Source: Nitrospirota bacterium (GTDB taxonomy: Bacteria; Nitrospirota; Nitrospiria; Nitrospirales; UBA8639). From it: a stretch of DNA of 8,056 nt. Shown here one piece after another: positions 6,070 through 8,056 of this stretch. A program made the position numbers and the translations under genes. The stretch covers positions 1 to 8,056 of the forward strand of contig JAOUGQ010000124.1 of NCBI GenBank assembly GCA_029865515.1, given 5' to 3'. The notes below the pieces were generated by a model, which saw nothing but the letters and a program-made list of their open reading frames with translations, was not told the DNA's origin and did not search any database. Numbering within the stretch: the first letter of the stretch is position 1; every line of letters starts with the position of its first letter.

Positions 6070-8056
6070 TTATGCCTCCTTGTGTTCCATGGGTTTGTTG
6101 GAGGTGATGGGCAAGATGATGAGACAGACCGTTCCGTGGTTTTTTTCACTGTCTAACCTGATCTGCCCGCCTAATTTGGTAACAATGCGATGGGCGACGG
6201 TTAATCCCAGACCCGATCCCTCTCCTTGTCCTTTCGTGGTGAAAAACGGATCGAAGACTTTTGGCAAATGAATAGGTTCGATCCCTTTGCCGGTGTCTCT
6301 GATCGTGATGTGTATTTCGTTGTTCAACACCGCCGTGGCAATCTCCAACGTTCCGCCGTCCTTCATCGCTTGAAAGGCATTAGTGATGACATTGGTAAAG
6401 GCCTGTCCTAATTCAAAGGATTTGGCTGGGAGCGGGGGTAAGGGGGCAAGTCGGGTGTTGACCTCTACGGGAGAAGAGGGAAAGACCGCCTGAACCGCGG
6501 TGAGAGTCCGTTCCAGCTGTTCATTAATATTGACAAGGGTTTTGGCTTCAGAAAACTGTTTTCCGACTTGCCCGGTAAAATCGCGCACCACGCTGGCCAT
6601 GCGCTTTCCATGTTGAACGATCCCTCTGGCGTATTCTTTGATGTGCTCTGGATCCGTTTCATCCTGAATAGCTTCCCCTAATCCGATGACTCCGACTAAG
6701 GGATTATTCAGTTCGTGACCGATTCCCGCACTGAGGACTCCAAGGCTGGCCATCTTTTCGCCTTGAATCAGTTGGTCTTGTAACAGACTTTCTTCAGTAA
6801 TATCCCGCAACACCAGCCCGATTCCCGGCTCTTTGCCCGGGGGAGCGGGGATGGCAAACCACCGGTACCGATACGTCCGTTGGTTCAACCGGAGTTCCCG
6901 CCGGTCACCTCCGGAATGGTCCAGACTTGTAGGACTCAAGGGGTCGTGCAATTTTTTGATCGGTTGATCGGGTTTCGCATCTGTTGGTGTGGTGAGGACG
7001 GAGGATTGAACCAGGCGAATTTCCCGCCGCAGCTTTTCCTGTGTCGGGGGATCGAGTTGGAATAATTGAAAGAGGGATGTTCCCGCAACTTTTCCATTAT
7101 TCGGTACCAGCGCTTCTTTTGAAGCCTGATTCAAGTATTCAATCTGTTCCTGAGGGCCGATCATAATGACAGGATCCGGCACACTGTCCAGGATTTGAGT
7201 CGTTGATTCCTGCAGGTATTTGACCTCCTGGGTTTTTAATTCAACCTGACTTTCCAGGCCTGCAAACTGGGAGGCCAGTTGCTGGTTCATGCGATTCACT
7301 TCTTCGGCCAGCTCCTCAATTTCATCTCCGGTGGAGAGAAGAATGGGTTCCTGAAATTCCCCGTGCCCGATTCGTCGGGCGGCTTCCTGGAGTTGACGGA
7401 TAGGTGCCGCAATGCGATGGGCGGCCAAATATCCCAGGGTGACCAGTAACCCCACTCCTAAGAGCCCAAAGGCGGCGGTCCACTTAAAAAAATGTTGGAT
7501 CGGCCCGAACAGTTCCTCGGACGATTGCCACACAAACATGTGCCAGGATAATTCATTTGACGATTGCGTGATACGGCTTGTATTGGACAGGGGGGCAAAC
7601 CCGATGATGGAGGTTGCCTGCCCTCCATGACCATCACCGGGTGCAGGTGTCCATCCGGGATGCATCGGTGTGACCAACGGGATGAGCGTATGGTCGCTTA
7701 ATGATGTTCCGGTGGGAAGAATAGGACAACTTAAGACTACTCCACGGCTATCAATCAGCATCACATGCCCTGTTTTTCCGAATCGAATGATATCAATGGA
7801 CGGGGCAAAAAACTCCTTGGCGTCGTAAATGCGACGAAGAACGCCGATAGCTTCATAACGCAAGCTATCCATGATGGGAAGAGCAAGCGTGAAGGTGTAG
7901 GTCTGGTATTGAGCGTCAAATTGGATCGGGCCGATATAGGGCTGTCCGACTCCATTATGAAAGGCGCCTTTCCACCAGTTCTCTCCGGCATTGAGATACG
8001 GGGCCTTGTCATCCAGGCTGGCCACTAGGCGCCCGGCACTATCGGTGAGGTACAGG
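6070..8056 (-). CDS. Membrane sensor histidine kinase: dCache-like, HAMP, PAS, HisKA, HATPase (5' end cut by window edge)
   Basis: The frame stays open to the window edge (661 visible residues). A GTG at 8025 is internal, because the codons before it (LYLTDSAGRLV) continue a typical dCache strand, so the true start and the first membrane helix lie outside. Order in visible numbering: periplasmic dCache-like sensor (1 to ~180), transmembrane helix (~189-215), HAMP (~210-265), coiled coil, PAS (~285-420), HisKA with HELNNPL (phospho-acceptor H447, codon at 6717-6715), and HATPase. The HATPase has the N box (NVITNAFQAM), G1 DTGKG (D587), FDPFFTTK and G2 GEGSGLGL, all intact, so it should be active. 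The PAS domain carries a ~38-residue low-complexity insertion (6892-7005). The sensor has ENWW where amino-acid-binding dCache domains usually carry an Arg-x-Trp-Tyr motif, so an amino-acid ligand is doubtful. There is no receiver domain and no adjacent response regulator. It is the first visible gene of the unit with the heme protein and M28 peptidase. Confidence 0.95.
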   Translation of the reverse strand, partial: LYLTDSAGRLVASLDDKAPYLNAGENWWKGAFHNGVGQPYIGPIQFDAQYQTYTFTLALPIMDSLRYEAIGVLRRIYDAKEFFAPSIDIIRFGKTGHVMLIDSRGVVLSCPILPTGTSLSDHTLIPLVTPMHPGWTPAPGDGHGGQATSIIGFAPLSNTSRITQSSNELSWHMFVWQSSEELFGPIQHFFKWTAAFGLLGVGLLVTLGYLAAHRIAAPIRQLQEAARRIGHGEFQEPILLSTGDEIEELAEEVNRMNQQLASQFAGLESQVELKTQEVKYLQESTTQILDSVPDPVIMIGPQEQIEYLNQASKEALVPNNGKVAGTSLFQLFQLDPPTQEKLRREIRLVQSSVLTTPTDAKPDQPIKKLHDPLSPTSLDHSGGDRRELRLNQRTYRYRWFAIPAPPGKEPGIGLVLRDITEESLLQDQLIQGEKMASLGVLSAGIGHELNNPLVGVIGLGEAIQDETDPEHIKEYARGIVQHGKRMASVVRDFTGQVGKQFSEAKTLVNINEQLERTLTAVQAVFPSSPVEVNTRLAPLPPLPAKSFELGQAFTNVITNAFQAMKDGGTLEIATAVLNNEIHITIRDTGKGIEPIHLPKVFDPFFTTKGQGEGSGLGLTVAHRIVTKLGGQIRLDSEKNHGTVCLIILPITSNKPMEHKEA
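6075..6081 (-). promoter_or_regulatory. Ribosome-binding site of the heme-protein gene, inside the kinase gene
   Basis: On the minus strand AAGGAGG ends 8 bases before the ATG at 6066. It is formed by the last kinase codons before the stop, so translation of the heme protein is likely coupled to that of the kinase. It favours this ATG over the second one two codons later. Confidence 0.8.

Noticed and set aside
8023..8025. GTG as start codon of the histidine kinase
   Set aside because: The frame continues without a stop to the window edge and the preceding residues form the typical dCache LTDSAGRLV strand, so this is an internal valine and the gene is truncated by the window.

Overview
The window looks like chromosomal DNA from a free-living Gram-negative bacterium with moderate G+C. 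Evidence for this is a sigma-54 activator, three proteins with apparent Sec signal peptides or a periplasmic sensor domain, a c-type heme site, and dispersed palindromic repeats. The gene set and protein flavour fit Nitrospirota (for example a Nitrospira-like organism), but that is a weak inference from memory. No rRNA or phylogenetic marker is present. There are no tRNA, CRISPR, transposase, integrase or phage genes.

Layout. (1) Positions 1-1694, minus strand: the N-terminal 564 codons of a GAF-PAS-AAA+ sigma-54-dependent activator without a receiver domain. Its C-terminal DNA-binding end is cut by the window edge. (2) 1695-1837: a short divergent intergenic region. (3) 1838-2473, plus: a cytoplasmic DsbA/FrnE-like thioredoxin-fold protein with a CSWC active site. 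(4) 2570-3208, plus: an exported YceI-family lipocalin-like protein. (5) 3209-3837: a 629-base gene-free region between convergent genes. It holds a hairpin, a short palindrome, two near-full copies and one partial copy of an ~80-base repeat, and a separate ~88-base inverted-repeat element. (6) 3838-8056, minus: an apparent three-gene operon read from right to left. It encodes a membrane histidine kinase (dCache-like sensor, TM, HAMP, PAS, HisKA, HATPase; 5' end off the window), an exported single-heme Tll0287-like (DUF3365) protein starting 3 bases after the kinase stop, and an exported M28-family zinc peptidase with a PA domain starting about 45 bases further on.

How the genes may work together. 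The strongest functional hint is the kinase and heme-protein pair. They are tightly packed, and the ribosome-binding site of the heme gene lies inside the last codons of the kinase gene. Tll0287-like domains are known as heme-bearing PAS-like folds and occur in sensor proteins, so the small protein could be a detached redox or gas-sensing accessory of the kinase. No cognate response regulator is in the window. The sigma-54 activator cannot be the classical receiver because it lacks a REC domain. The DsbA-like and YceI genes may be co-transcribed (96-base gap), but nothing seen ties them to one pathway.

Overall, most of the window is ordinary, recognisable bacterial chromosome. The parts worth a second look are the kinase and heme-protein pair with its peptidase neighbour, and the repeat cluster between the convergent genes.
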